A DNA stretch of 64,000 nucleotides from Certhia americana. Lineage: Eukaryota > Chordata > Aves > Passeriformes > Certhiidae. Position numbers and translations under genes: made by a program. Positions within the stretch are counted from its first letter, which is position 1. The number at the start of each line of letters is the position of its first letter. A model generated the notes under the pieces. It saw only the letters and a program-made list of their open reading frames with translations, was not told the origin of the DNA and did no database searches. Positions 1 through 12,800 of the stretch are shown piece after piece. Location of the stretch: assembly GCA_018697195.1 (NCBI GenBank), contig JAGMWU010000048.1:1-64000 (forward strand), given 5' to 3'.

Positions 1-2321
1 CTCTCAGCAATCCTGGAGAGAGGGGCTGGGAGTGCCCCTGCAGAGGCTGAAAGGCTGGGGCAGCCATCCCGCAGCTTCCAGCAGGGCAACTGTGGCACAA
101 AGAGTTTGAGCTGCTGGGAGCTGAGCTGCCTCTCCAGTCTGAGGAGCCCAGAGGGACAGCAAGGGCAGCTCGAAGGTGGCAATCACTGAGTGATTGCTGA
201 GTGGCAATGGCAGTGCTCACTCAGCACCAGCATCCATCTTTTCTAGGGTTCAGCACAGGAGACTGCTCAGATCATTCCACAAGGGCAACACTCCCCTGAA
301 AACACAGATCCCTGAGGATAACCCACAGACAAGGATCATTCCTGCATCTCCTACAACATCCTGTGCACTTCATATTGGGAATTCGAAGCATTTCTTTCTT
401 GTTTGCAGTAGGTTTTTAGGGTGTGAATTCCTGTAAGCTAAAACCATTGTTTCTCTCATTTCATCAGCTACACTAAAAGGAAAGGGAGGAACCTAGACCT
501 ATGTGTAAACTAGAACCAACTTCTCTTTCAAAGTTTGCAGGCAGGTACCATCTGTGGAAGATCGCAAAGATAACCAAATTAGTGTCAGCAAACCATGGCA
601 GAAAAGCTGAACTCTCATATATCAACTGCATTTTTTCATTTACTTATTTTTCTGTTACATTATTGTGTCTGCCACTCACTCAACAGTTCCAACCTTGCTA
701 TGTGAAAATGGCTAAAGAAAGTCAGACACACAATGGGGAACTCTGCGTCTAAACAGAGCAGAGATTTTTTACAACCATGTGAGATGAGGGATTTCTCCCA
801 TCTTCATCATCAGAGACAAGCAAATGTTGCAGAGGATCTTTTAGGAGGCACAAGGCACAGTCTAAGACCAACCACTGGCTCTTCTGAGTCACCATCTACC
901 AGCTCAACCCACAAAGTTGAAGCATACAGTGGACCGGTTCAAGTAATCTCTCCGAGTCAGAAGTGGTGACCTACAAACAAACACTACAAGCCCACAGGCA
1001 TAAAAAGCAGCTTAAAATCTCACACAACCTCCAGCAATAGTGGATTCTCCTGGCTGACCCGTTCAATGGCCTCACCTAGGGGAAAAAAACACTGCAAATT
1101 GCATGGAAAAAGGGCCACAGTCTGTGCTGCAGCCTTCAGCTCTGCCAGACAATGATCAGAGGAAATTAAAGGAGTTTAAATGAGTAACCAACCCCCAGGT
1201 TGCTCACACCACTGTGTCCAGAACGGAAATTTTCATGAGCCTGCAGAGGGTGGGGAATGAGGATTCACAACAGACTGGAAAAACACGGGGGAAGGGATGA
1301 AATTCAAGCCTGATCTCAATTGGGGCACGTCTAGTCCAGAAAATGCCACTAGGACTTCCTCCAGAAATGAAAGGGAATGGGGAAGAACTGCTAGGATTGG
1401 CATTATTAAATCATTTCTGGCAGCATTTTGGAAAGAATTACTTGAATGCTGGCACTTTTCTACCTCTGCTCACAATTCTGGTAGAGGTTTTTGGAGCCCA
1501 TGGGCTCTATCTGGAGCTTATTGCTTCTGTCACCTGACATTTCCACAGTCAGCAAGCCAGCTGGAAGGTGACACATCCACCCACACTCTTAATCTGAAGT
1601 TACTACTTTAGTGGTGAAATATTTGCCTATTTTTCTGTCTCTGCAAGAACAAGTCTTGTTAGAGGGATTTGTACAGGCCCTGCTGCTCTCACTCCTCAAT
1701 AGGACAGGCACTTCATGAACACCGGCTCTGAACTAAGATCTAACTCCCCTCCTTGTGTCAATGTTGATCTGACTTCAGAACTCTTCACGGGTCTTTAAGT
1801 GTGAAGAAAAAGACTATTTTTTATTAAAAAGAATGTTCAACCTCCATGTCTGAGAAGCCACATGTAGCCTTCCTTTTGCAGCATGACAGCGATGCAGGGC
1901 ATCCATAGCCAGAGCTGTAACTCAGGATGGACTGAATATACCTTCAGCAAAGGAGGTCACTCCCAAAACCCCCAAGCATTCAGAGCAGATGTGCTGCTTG
2001 TCCTACGTCCAGTCCAGGTGCCATGGGACACACATGAGACACGTTAGAGAGAAGAGTGTCGGAACCCAGGACATTCCTCTGACTGCCCTGGATGGTTCCA
2101 GACCCTGGCAAGGGGCTCAGAGACCTTGGCATGGAGTCAAAAACACCTGTGCTTTTGATTTTAGCCCATGGGAGAAATTACCAACTTTGTGTGACGATTT
2201 ACAGGCCACAAGAGTTTGAATAGAGTGATAGTTAATTTGTCACAGGGTGAAAAAGTAGAAGTTTGGGGTTTTAGAATGGGGGTTCAAGAGGCAAGATGGA
2301 GGGATCTGGGTATGTCCTGTC

Positions 2322-2343
2322 CTTCTTCTTCTTCTTCTTCTTG
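2322..2343. repeat. (CTT)7 microsatellite
   Basis: Seven uninterrupted CTT units lie in otherwise ordinary sequence. On the other strand this reads (GAA)n and creates a poly-Glu stretch in a chance reading frame, which should not be taken for a protein. Confidence 0.9.
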
Positions 2344-3057
2344 TCCTCCATCTTCTGCTGTGATGGTGGCACTTTCTAATTGGTTTAGAGCAGAGACAGA
2401 CTGTCTAACATAAGTGATAGGTATTGGAAAATTATTGTAAATAAAGTACGCATGGTTCTTAGTATAAAAAGTCAACACCACCCTCAAGGCAGGGGATTGT
2501 GCCTCAACCTGACCTGCAGAGCAGACCTCAGCAGGTCAGAGAAAGAATGGAGCAGATAAAGAAAAATAAACAACCCTGAAAAGCAGAACCAACGAATCTC
2601 AGCTTCTTTGGTCGTGGGGCTGGGAGAAAAAGACTTTCTCAGGAGCCATCAAAATCATCAAAACCCGAGAAAGAGGAACTGTGTAGACAAAAAATACTGA
2701 GGAAAAAGAGTAACAAGATCACTCCACCAGAAGACAGTGACCCTCCTGAAGCTACAGCCCCATCCCAACCCCTTCCCACGGCTGGAAGCAGCAGGTCAGC
2801 AGCCACAACCCCTGTGAGAGCAGAAGGGAGGAGGTGCTCCAGGGTGCACAGTGGGAGATGACAGTCATCTCCCCAATGTCCACCATCGGGCTGGGCACAT
2901 GTGTGGGTGGGTCCCAGGTCAACACAATGACATCAACTTCTTCCCCAGCCCCTGCTGGCCCCATTCCCTGCAGCTGGAGCTGGGGCTGGCCAGCAGCTCC
3001 CTCCCGGCACACCCTGCTGCCAGTCCCACGGCCCCACCAGCCACTGCCACGGCCTTT

Positions 3058-3103
3058 GGGACACATTTGGGGACATGTGTGGGACACATTTGGGACACGT
3101 GTG
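3058..3103. repeat. 23-bp tandem duplication
   Basis: Two adjacent copies of a 23-bp unit beginning gggacacattt, starting at 3058 and 3081, differ at a few positions. They lie inside a GC-rich segment (2.9-3.2 kb) that is open in several frames. Confidence 0.7.
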
Positions 3104-3805
3104 GCTGGGACACCACGAGTGGGCTGCACCTGGGCACCAGGCAAGTCCTGCTGGGGCAGCTCTCAGAGCAAGCTCCCCACTTCCAGCCCAAAATGCGACA
3201 GGCAAGGCTGGGAACAAGGCAGAGCAGTAAAGAGAAAGAAACCACACATACCTATCACCTATTTAGTAACTGCTGAATAAGCTGTTCTGTACACATTGCC
3301 CAACAGAGAGGAATAGAGGCTCTTCTGAGTGTAACTCAATAAATTTGAAGGGAGGGAATGCCAACACACATTTCCAACTCCAACCACTAAATAAGGAAAC
3401 ATACGTGGAAATTACAGATGAACAAATTCTAAACAGACCTAGGGGAGTTTTCTCCTTTTCATCCAAAAAGCAATAAATGTCACAGAACTGAGCAGCAAAT
3501 CATTCAAAACAATGTAGCTCACCAAGCACGCTGTCAAAGCAAAAAAATCTGAGTCACTTAAACAACTGGATGCTATTTCAGGAGGGTTTTTTTTAAAGGC
3601 TCGTGAAGTGCAAGTGGCTCAAATTCTCCTTTTATTCTTGCTAACAATGGGCGTGTCTCTTGGCCAGAGCTGTCTGCAGAGGTCTGATTTTTGGTTTTTA
3701 TTTCGTTCTGAAATGCCTCTCTGACCTCCAGCCGTGGGGCCAGGACCTCGGGAGGCCATCTGCCCAGCCTCTCATCCCAAAGCAAAATCAGCTCAGCTCT
3801 TATCA

Positions 3806-3955
3806 TTCCTGACATGTTTGCCTAAGTGGTTTTTAAAGATTTCCAACACTGGAGGCTCCACAACCACTTCAGGCAATCTTGTGTGTGTTTTGTATAAATC
3901 AACGGTTCATCTCAAATTGAATGCTACATTTAATTTTGTTCACTTAGGTCCAAAA
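3806..3955 (-). mobile_element. Old CR1 LINE fragment
   Basis: The block around 3817-3880, with a gtttttaaagatttcc core followed by ggctccacaacc and ttcaggcaatc, follows the familiar CR1 order of a 'next clause' about a damaged-and-repaired 3' region read in reverse orientation. Similarity fades after about 3890. The level of divergence suggests an old, inactive copy. Orientation is minus, because the sequence reads as the complement of the CR1 sense strand. The exact family cannot be set by eye. Confidence 0.62.
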
Positions 3956-6900
3956 ACAACGTTTGAAACATGCATGCTAATGCTGAAAGATTGGAGAGCA
4001 CATGGTCACGAGTGCCCGCTGCCTACCACTGTTCCAGCAGCATTCCCAGCACATCCCAGGAATGCACAAGCACTTGCACCCACTGCTGCAAACCAACAAA
4101 CCAAGCCCGAGAATTCAGGGAAGTGTGCAGAGCAGGTAGATACACAGAGTTATGAAAGCACCTTTAGGTGAGTGATTAGGAACCATTCAGAGGTTTAAGC
4201 ATCCAAAGCCACAATTATACAGCAATTTCCCCTCTGTTGAGGGGACAGCACCAGGGGCCATCACATTTTGGGGAGTACCAACCTTCCCTGAAAGTTTTAT
4301 CTCATTCCACAGAAACGTTCACATTTTTACCCCCTGGGAACATGAATTACAGTCTGCAGTTTGAACTGGGATCTTGCAAATATTCCATTTGCTTGCTTTA
4401 CACTGGCATTCATACATCCACTGAACCAGTTCCTTAAACATGCAATGCCTTTATCTGCATGGTTCATCAGTTGGTTTTCCAGGATTTCCAGTCATCAATC
4501 AGGTCATTGACAAGGCAATGACTTCCTTTACTTCTTGCAGTTTTCTTTTGATCCCTATGGATCAGCACCTCTCCCTTTTGTCTCCAGACAGCCTTGGGGA
4601 GAACTTCCCTGGATTCTGGGCTCTCCTCAGGCTGGAGCTGCTAAACCTCTCATTTCTTTAAAGAGAGCTACACTACACTACAGTATATGGGTTTAGCCAT
4701 TTTTCTCCCAATTATTTATTATTATCTGCTGTTTCTATCTAACTCAAACTCTTTCCTTCTGTCAGAGTCTAAATAAATTTAATTAATTTCCTTTCAAGCT
4801 TATAATTTTTGTTGTTTCATGTATTTGGTCAAAGCGTTCAGAGCATATAATTAAAACAAACACAGCAACTGGAATTATGGGAAGCACTTCCAGACCCACA
4901 ATGTCACAAGTTCTAAACACCCTCTAGAAGGCACTTGTCACCAGATGGGTTTTTTTTCCTCAAATTCTCAATAAATTTGACAATTTACTTTAATGTTATT
5001 CCTTGCCATCTTGATTATGGTTTTGTTTTGCTTTTATTTGGTTTACCTTGTATTTGGATTATACTCAGTTACACACACAATATATTTTGGGTAACTCACT
5101 GAATGGGTTCACAGAGAAAAATCCTATTTCAGTTTCTCCTCATTGGTTTATTCAGTTGCTTCCACCATAACCCCATCTCAAGTTCCAATCTGACAGCATA
5201 TTTTTTCTATTTAATGTAATATACCATTTGAAGTGAACATTTCTTTCTAATTGTAAAAACACGTTCTCATGGTTAGAGTAACAGTTGTGACAAACTAGAA
5301 CCTCTTGGCTGACAAATTAATTCTGTAGGTTTCTATTTACATCCTTTCCTAGAGTTTGCTGATTTATAACTTCCAGCCAGCAATGAAATGTGCTTGTAAC
5401 TAAAAGTGTTGATTAAATCATTGCCTGATATTAATCAAAAGAAAATGCAGTGTGAGGTGCAAGTCATTTAAAGGATGACATAAATCTGCCACTTATTAAA
5501 GTTTAGTTCCTCCAGTGATCCAGTAAGATGAGCTTAAGTTAAACAAGGAAGGTGTGACTTCCAGGAGTCCTCAATCTCTGTATCCCAGTGAATTTGGGCA
5601 GAGCTGCATATGCTCAGCAATCTCTGAAAAGCCAGGCAATGAACCAGAAACAACGAAAACCACTGAATTTCATGCCAAAGGGAGACTCATCCTTTCCTGG
5701 AAAGTTTTACTGCTCTCAATTTGGGACCAAATTATGGATTGCAAATGACTTCTCCTCCACACCCCCTTAAAGAAAAAAAAAACTAAAATCTTTGTCTCTG
5801 AAAAATAGCTCAATGGAGCAGGAAAGCACCGCCTGCCAAGTCTCAGATGAAAGAGGAACTGCACATCCAAGAGCGACGCAGGCAGACAATCCAGGAGGGA
5901 ATAAGTGATGGCTGTTCTTCCATGCAAGGCAGTTCCATGGTGTACTGCACTTCCAGCTGCTCCCGGAGGCTGTGGCTGCGTGCACCAGGCTGTCACTTCC
6001 CAGCCAGCTTCCGATCCATCTGCACGGGAATGAGGGCAGCCGACGGGAGCTGGCACGGGCAGGATGGATCCTGTTCTTCTGCAGACATTACACACAGCTG
6101 TGATGGTAATTTAGAGCCTTTCTACAAAGAGCTGTGACGGGAAGGTAACTGTTTTTCCTTCCATGCCAGATGAAAATCTAAGCTTCCTCTGAAACCTGCT
6201 GAGTCAAAGTGGAATAAGAGAAAGGAGCGATAAAATGGCCAGACTTGCACAGGGGATTTCCTTGTCCTTGGGCAAGCAGAAGGAACTGGCAGAACAGCCC
6301 TCCTGACCAGCTTCCACATGGGCTGTATTTGCTTCAGGCATGTGGGCTTGTGAGACATACATTTAGAGGCAAGGATAGTTTGAAAACAAAGGTGTTAAAA
6401 AGACCACCGATCCAATCCAGTGTGATAGTAGGGGGGAATTATGGCATGGAAAAAATCCACCCTGCTCTGTGTCTGGTGCACGACATATACCTGAATTGTA
6501 TCTCCCAGATTAAGCTTTGAATGTCCTTGTGATTCAAAGTACTTGATCTGGGTCTGCCTCAAATCACAACGAGGACACTCAGGAATTGTAACATTTCCAT
6601 CAAGCAGCTACCACTCAATGCCTGCTCCAGCACACAGTTGCTCTCTTCTGTCATACAATACCTAAGCCAGCACTGTTTTGCTCAAAAATATGTAAGTAAC
6701 ACTTAGTCAGGCCCTAAATTTAAGACTTTGGGTTACCTAAGGTTACACAAATTTCCTTCTGCATAAGAATATGACAATCTTGTTAAAATGGGCTAAAGTA
6801 ACTGGATCATAGGGAAAAGAAAGAGTTAAAATGTGATAGAGAAGGCAAACGCTGTCAAAGTATCACACACAAAGAAGTCCTACCTGAAAAAGTTATAAAA

Positions 6901-8530
6901 TCTGTACTCAGGAAGGCACAGAGGGCCAGCAACCCCCTTAGTTTGGTCTGGTTTACCTCAAAGGAAGAAAGAGGGTTCAGAAAAAGCCCAGTAACTGTGC
7001 TAAGGCTGCTTAGATGGACTGAGGGGATGGGAGGGAAGAAGCAACAGCTCAGGTTGTCACCTGCTACATGACACGCCAGTCACAGTAAATAACAGAATCT
7101 CTTCTCTCTTCCATACAAAGAACTCAACACATACAATGCCATTTTAAGCATTCAGTCAGACCAGTGTCCCAGGTTCCCTGGGATCCCAACTTCCATAGCA
7201 GCCAACAGCTGCTGTGTGTGGCAGTGTACAGGACAAGCACAAAGCAATACTTGACCTGGAAACCCTCCCAGACTCCAGTGGTTTGTGGTTCAGCAGCTTC
7301 CCTGGACTGTGCTCAGCATCACAGAGCAGCCTGTCCTCCCACCCAAGCACCTGCTCCCAGTTCCCTGCAGAGACAAGAGCATTCTTCTGCACTGGTTACA
7401 CTTCATTCACTCCTTGACAGCACTTTCAATCAAAGCAACTAAATGTCTTGTGGAATTTTTAATGAAAAATGAATGTTTGCAGCCTGAGATGGCAGTTGAG
7501 AAGCACCAGCCTGCCAGGTGCCTAGCTCCATCCTCTAAAGATGGGGGCAGCAATGCAGTATTCCCTCCTCAGTCCCACCTTAGCACTGCAGAGACTCCCT
7601 GGAGGAGGAAGGAGAGCAAATGGCTCTTTCTAGAGCGACAGATGGGAAAACAGAACCCAGAGAGGAAAGGAAACAGCTTAAAAACTTTTCATCTGACGAT
7701 TTTTTGGGCAGAGACTCAGAATACTAAATTTGGGCTATGGATTAGGGATGTTGCTACACATCTTTAAAAGAAGGAAAAAAACCAAACCCTGAGGCAGAAG
7801 CCAGGAGTCCGATCACTCCAAAATTCCAATGACTCAGACACTGGTTGAGATGACACTACAGCACAGCAAAGCAGGGGTGAACATGTGTCAGGAGAGGAGG
7901 AACTCCATAGTGTGATCTGCTGAGCAGCCAACACTATTGGGCACTGTGGTGTTCCTAAATCTCCACAATTCAGAATCATGCTGGCCACAATTACATCCAT
8001 CAGATGATTACGAGCATTCTGATCTTATCAGAAGATCTGAGGAGCTCTTGAGGAGACCATAAGGACTGGAGAAAGGAATGTACAGATTTTTCTCCCTTTG
8101 AGCAGTAGATTGAAAATGCCCTGGAGAACATCAGTGAGGACTCTATAGCATGTCTTGGAAATTAATCACCAAAAGAAAGTCGGGAATACTTAAGGAACAG
8201 CTAGAGCAACTAAAATTGAAAGCCAGGCAGGTTTAGGAGTCAAAATGAAGGCAGAACTACACCAGACTAAATGGATGCAGAGGAATAGTGCATGTTTATA
8301 CTGATTACACATATCCACCTTACTGAAGGTATCTACAGCCAGGCTTATTCTAGGAGCAAATGGGACTTCTGAGGGAAGGGAGGCAATAGCCAAGGACAAA
8401 AGCTACAGCCCTGAGCACTAAACACTCGTACTGCAGCAGCAGAGCCTCTGGAGAGTCTGTTTGGAGTCCACGATCTCAGTTGTCTTTTCCAATCTTAACA
8501 TTTCTACAAGGGAAGCCAGTCAACAACAGA

Positions 8531-8584
8531 GGCAGAGATCAGCTGCAGGGCCAGGCAGAGATCAGCTGCAGGGCCAGGCAGAAG
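8531..8584. repeat. 23-bp tandem duplication
   Basis: Two identical copies of the 23-bp unit beginning ggcagagatcagctgcag start at 8531 and 8554, and the first bases of a third begin at 8577. Perfect identity suggests a recent duplication and probable length variation between individuals. Confidence 0.9.
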
Positions 8585-9480
8585 TTTGGTGCCTGGGAAA
8601 TAAACCCAAGGAAATGAAAGATCTGTGCTTACATGGTTTTCTTGGGAGTGTGCACAGAGAGCATTGACCAGGAGAAGAATTACCAAGAACTGAAACACAA
8701 CCAAGACACTTCCAGCTCTGGTGAATTGAGGGGAGAGTCCAGCCCCACAGGGTGGAAAATGGCTCAGTTTCTACTGACATCTACTGACTGCTCAGTTCAA
8801 GGTTCTCACAGGCTCTGGATCACACCCCACCCAGAGCAAATCACTTGACACCTTCACAGAAGGATGTTTGCTACAGAAATCCAGCAGTGCAGAATCAGGT
8901 GCCTCACCCCTATGAAAACTCTTCAAGGAAGACCCTGAAGAGCTAAACCAGCCTCCACTCCCACACTGTACTCATCCATGGCACTTGAGCACCCTTCAGT
9001 AGTAGTTTCAGTGGCAGGAATAGCCCTGACTTGCTTTGGTTTTGTTATTTTACTCCCAGGCAGGAGGGAAGTGGCCTCATGATTAGTGACTGCACTCAGC
9101 ACTACAAACCCCCGTGTCACATTCCCTCATTTCTGGGTTCCCATGGATTCTCCTCCCTCAGGCACTGAGAAATGCCAAAGGAGCACTGGTTTGCTCCCAT
9201 CTGTGATATCCTTGTATTGCACTAAGGAGTGCAAAGCTCCCTGTGACCTTTCCCAGTCCCTGTGCAATCACCTGAGTTCCTCCCAGTGCAGATGGTCCAG
9301 CCAGGGAAGGCAAAGCTGTGCCTGGCCTCTGTGGCTGGCATCACACCCTGGCCTCGTCAAGTCCTCTAAACCTCTACAAAGTTTTATAAATGCTAAAACC
9401 AGAGGTGATCTCATGGACAAAGGAGATCATCTAATTGAGTTTGAGACCAACAGGCATGCTTCTGAATAATCAGGGGATGT

Positions 9481-9850
9481 AATGTGAAAGCAGCCAGAAG
9501 ACTCTTAGCTAAAATTACGATGTATGGAACTTATCGAGCCAAGTACCTTTTTACTAATAACTTTCTCCTATCTTAATTCAGGCTGATAATTTGCAATTAC
9601 AGTTGTAAAGGGCTCCAAGTGAAAAGCCCTTTTATCAGATGTTTCTGTTGTTAGTCGACTTTACAAGAGGGAATCAGATCCAGATGAAGGCTCGGAAAAG
9701 TCCAAATCAATCAGCCTTTGACAAGAATTGTAGCCCTCCAGCAAATCCAAATAAAGCATCTTGATTTAGGAAGACATGAATGCAATTAACTGAGGAATCT
9801 ACATTAATTTATTTCCCTTTGTAAATATTGTTTATTTTCTTAACAGGTTA
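9481..9850. promoter_or_regulatory. Candidate conserved non-coding block
   Basis: This AT-rich block of unique sequence has no repeat signature and several homeodomain-like TAAT or ATTA cores (for example ctaataact, gctgataatttgcaattac and gcaattaac). It also holds a short inverted pair, gggctccaagtgaaaagccc. The texture resembles conserved intronic enhancers, but that is an impression; conservation cannot be tested from one sequence. Confidence 0.25.
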
Positions 9851-12800
9851 CAAAAATGGTGACACACTGAAAACTCAACAACTCTAATCACTGGGCTAAC
9901 AAGAACTAAGTGATTCCAGGTCCCCCAAAGGAACTCAGCTACTCTCAGATACCCAAGTACTGATTGTCACTGTCAGAGAAGTATTGGCTAACATTTGTTA
10001 ACCCATAAAAACCACTGTCTGAAAGGGGCATTGAAAGTAAAATCCTTGACCCTCTAAAGTTTACATTTTTCCTATGTGAAGCATGCTGACTCTTTGATTA
10101 GCAGCCAAGAGAATGGACTCAACTCCATTTCAAGTCCTAAAAAATTGCATGAAACAAAACATTAGTGAAGTGATTTTCCCTTGTTTTAATGTGGTTTTCA
10201 ACATTAGGTTTATTGTTTTGTGGTTTTCTGCATGGAAAGCATATGCTTGCAATATGTTTACAGTATTCTGGGGGTTTAAAGCTACAGCATAGTCATTTAA
10301 AGAAATTTTTAAAAAAGAGAAAAACCTGCAAATTGAGGAATACTCTAATGAAACAATACTTGATGTTTTCACTTGCTAAGCCCCTTTGGAAAAGGTACCC
10401 TGTAGGTAAAGCAGATTCAGTGTTTCTGGCTGAAGTACTTTGGGGCACAGACAGAATCAACCACTGACCCACAAGAGGAGGCAGGATGGAGGGGCAGGAA
10501 GGAAGAATGAGCCAGTAATTCCTGAAACACTGATTCCAGGTAAAGGAAGGAGAACAGCTCCTGGAGTCACAGTGTGATGGCAATCACAGGGAGGTTGGGA
10601 GGCACACAGGAGGAGCACATAACACCTGTCCATCCGTGGGGTGGGTGCTCTGGGCAGGCTGGGGTGGCCACAGCCTGTGTCCATGGTCTGCCAAAGGACA
10701 TGGCTGTGCTCAGGGCTATCTGCTAAAGCCAGACACCCAAACCCACGCTACAAAGCCAGTGCCTGTCTGGGAAATTTGGCTGCAGGCAGCCCAAAATCTG
10801 CCAGGAGAGCAGTGTTAAGTGGGTCTTAAACACGCAACAGAGGTGGTCACATAAAATGGATGTAGCACTTGATCCACCAAAGCCGTGCAAAGCTGTGAAG
10901 TGAGAGCCAACCCTCTCTCCAACGTGAGCATGTGAAGCAGAGCAAGAGGGTTCCTCGACATCTTCATGTCCTCTAAGCTCTGATCTGAGAGAAGCAGAGG
11001 AGAAACTGCTGACATGACTCTTTGTGTACAGTCACACACCCTTCCCTCACACCTCCCCCAGATAGCCTGGCTCCAAGGACTAGCGTCAGAAGAGGAAAGA
11101 AGCATTTAATTTTGTAATTCCTACTTAAATGATTCATGAGGTGCTTTTGCAAATTGCAGGAGAACACCCTATGAATCAGTCGGTGACAGAAATAAATTGC
11201 ATTAATCCATAGTTAGTAATATACTCAGAGTGCTAGAGTTTCAGTAGGAATGAGCTCATTTGTTAAGCTCCCCACTCCAAGCATGTAGGATGGCTTTGTG
11301 CCCTAACATTGTCCCACAAGACAAAGGCCCACTTTCCTGCTGGAAGGGACCCCAACTTGCACACCAAATCTTTGTCTCCCATTTCAGACATTGCTGAGTG
11401 GCATCCTATCCTTCCACTGCCTTCTCTCATCTTCTGCGTGCCAACATCAATCTCTCACCTACTAATTGTAGCCTCCTCACATCACAAACAGTGAATTAGT
11501 CAGCAGAAATGGGCCGAGATCCAAACTCCATCTCTAAAAGCAGTGGCCACAGCTACACAGGGAACTCAAGCCACTTCAGGATGAAAAGAACCAAGCCAGT
11601 GCCTCTAAAGGGAAGGGTGAACTCTTCCAATAGCAATGCAAAATTCAAGAGCAAGAAATGACAAATGGCAAAAGACATCAGAGAAATCTGAAATCTGGGG
11701 CTCTGTGCACACAAATTGCTTGAAAAGCTCCTCAGGCAGCATCACTTTGCTTCATTGCCCTCATCCCAAGAGCCAAGCCTGAAGAGCTCTGCAAGGTAAG
11801 AACAGCACCCACAGCCATGCCACGGACACCAGAGAGCCTGGTCCATCATCTTTGTTTCAAATACCTTCCATAAACTCCAAGTGATTAAAAAAAGTAACCT
11901 ATCCATTCCCCCTGAAAATTTGAAATTGGGGGAAAAAAGAAATAAATCTACAAACACTTCTACAATGTTAAGAGAAGTGCAATAAATCCTGATGCTGTGC
12001 CCTTAGCCTTGCTGGCCCATTTCCATTTAAACAGGAGTTCTGTGAAGCAACTGGTACCTCTATGAAACAACACTGGCAACCTGAAAACAAGTTCTGCTTC
12101 CAAATCCTCTGAAGCAGGACTTGGCACTGAACAAGTGGCACCTTTATTTCCAACAGCAGCTTCATTTTAACTGCTGGGAAATTCATGATCAGGTCCATGA
12201 AAAATTACAGTAACTATTGTGAACACATTCCCAAATGAAATTATGGTCTCGGGCCAGTTTCACAGTCCTCTCCTCTGCCATGACTGCACATTAGGGATGG
12301 GGCAGCCAGTCTGTCTTTCTACTACGTTTTCTCTATCTGCTGGAGCTGAATAAGCACAGGATGACCTGAATTTTCCCCCTTCCAGTTTGTTGTGGGGATT
12401 GTCACAGCCTAATCACGTACAAAAAATCCAGAATTGTTTGTTCAGATATCTAAGTTCTGATAGCTCTGAGTACTCTGTAGTCGTTGCTGCAATAAAATCT
12501 GGTTTTAGAATGCAGGGAAGAATACCTAAAACTGAGTGGTCATACAATGCTCTTTTGTGAGGACTAACTTGCAATTTAAAGAAAATAGCACTGTTTTATG
12601 AACTGCTTGAGACAGTGCACCATAAACTGGGATTGGTTTCCCTTTTCCCTGGTGTCCCCACAGCATCAGGTCTGAATTAGAGCAGGGAGTGGGATGTGCA
12701 GCCTCTACCTCCTGCACACCACAGCTGGGCTCAAAAGATGCCTCCTAGCAGAGAGAACATCAGTTTGACAACTGAAATCAACACTTCAAGCAATGATTTG

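Larger units (their letters stand above)
1..9480. other. Non-coding stretch, no recognised gene
   Basis: Intronic-type sequence. It contains an old CR1 remnant at 3.8 kb, a CTT microsatellite at 2.3 kb and two short tandem duplications at 3.06 and 8.53 kb, each listed separately. The 4.68-5.55 kb part is notably AT-rich. Nothing else with recognisable structure was seen. Confidence 0.6.

Noticed and set aside
2752..3280. Five overlapping frames of 104-148 codons
   Set aside because: A GC-rich, stop-poor segment is open in five frames on both strands at once, which is typical of composition rather than coding.
9395..9465. CR1-like string (agatcatctaattgag)
   Set aside because: Only about 15 bases resemble a CR1 3' end and the flanks do not follow the CR1 order.
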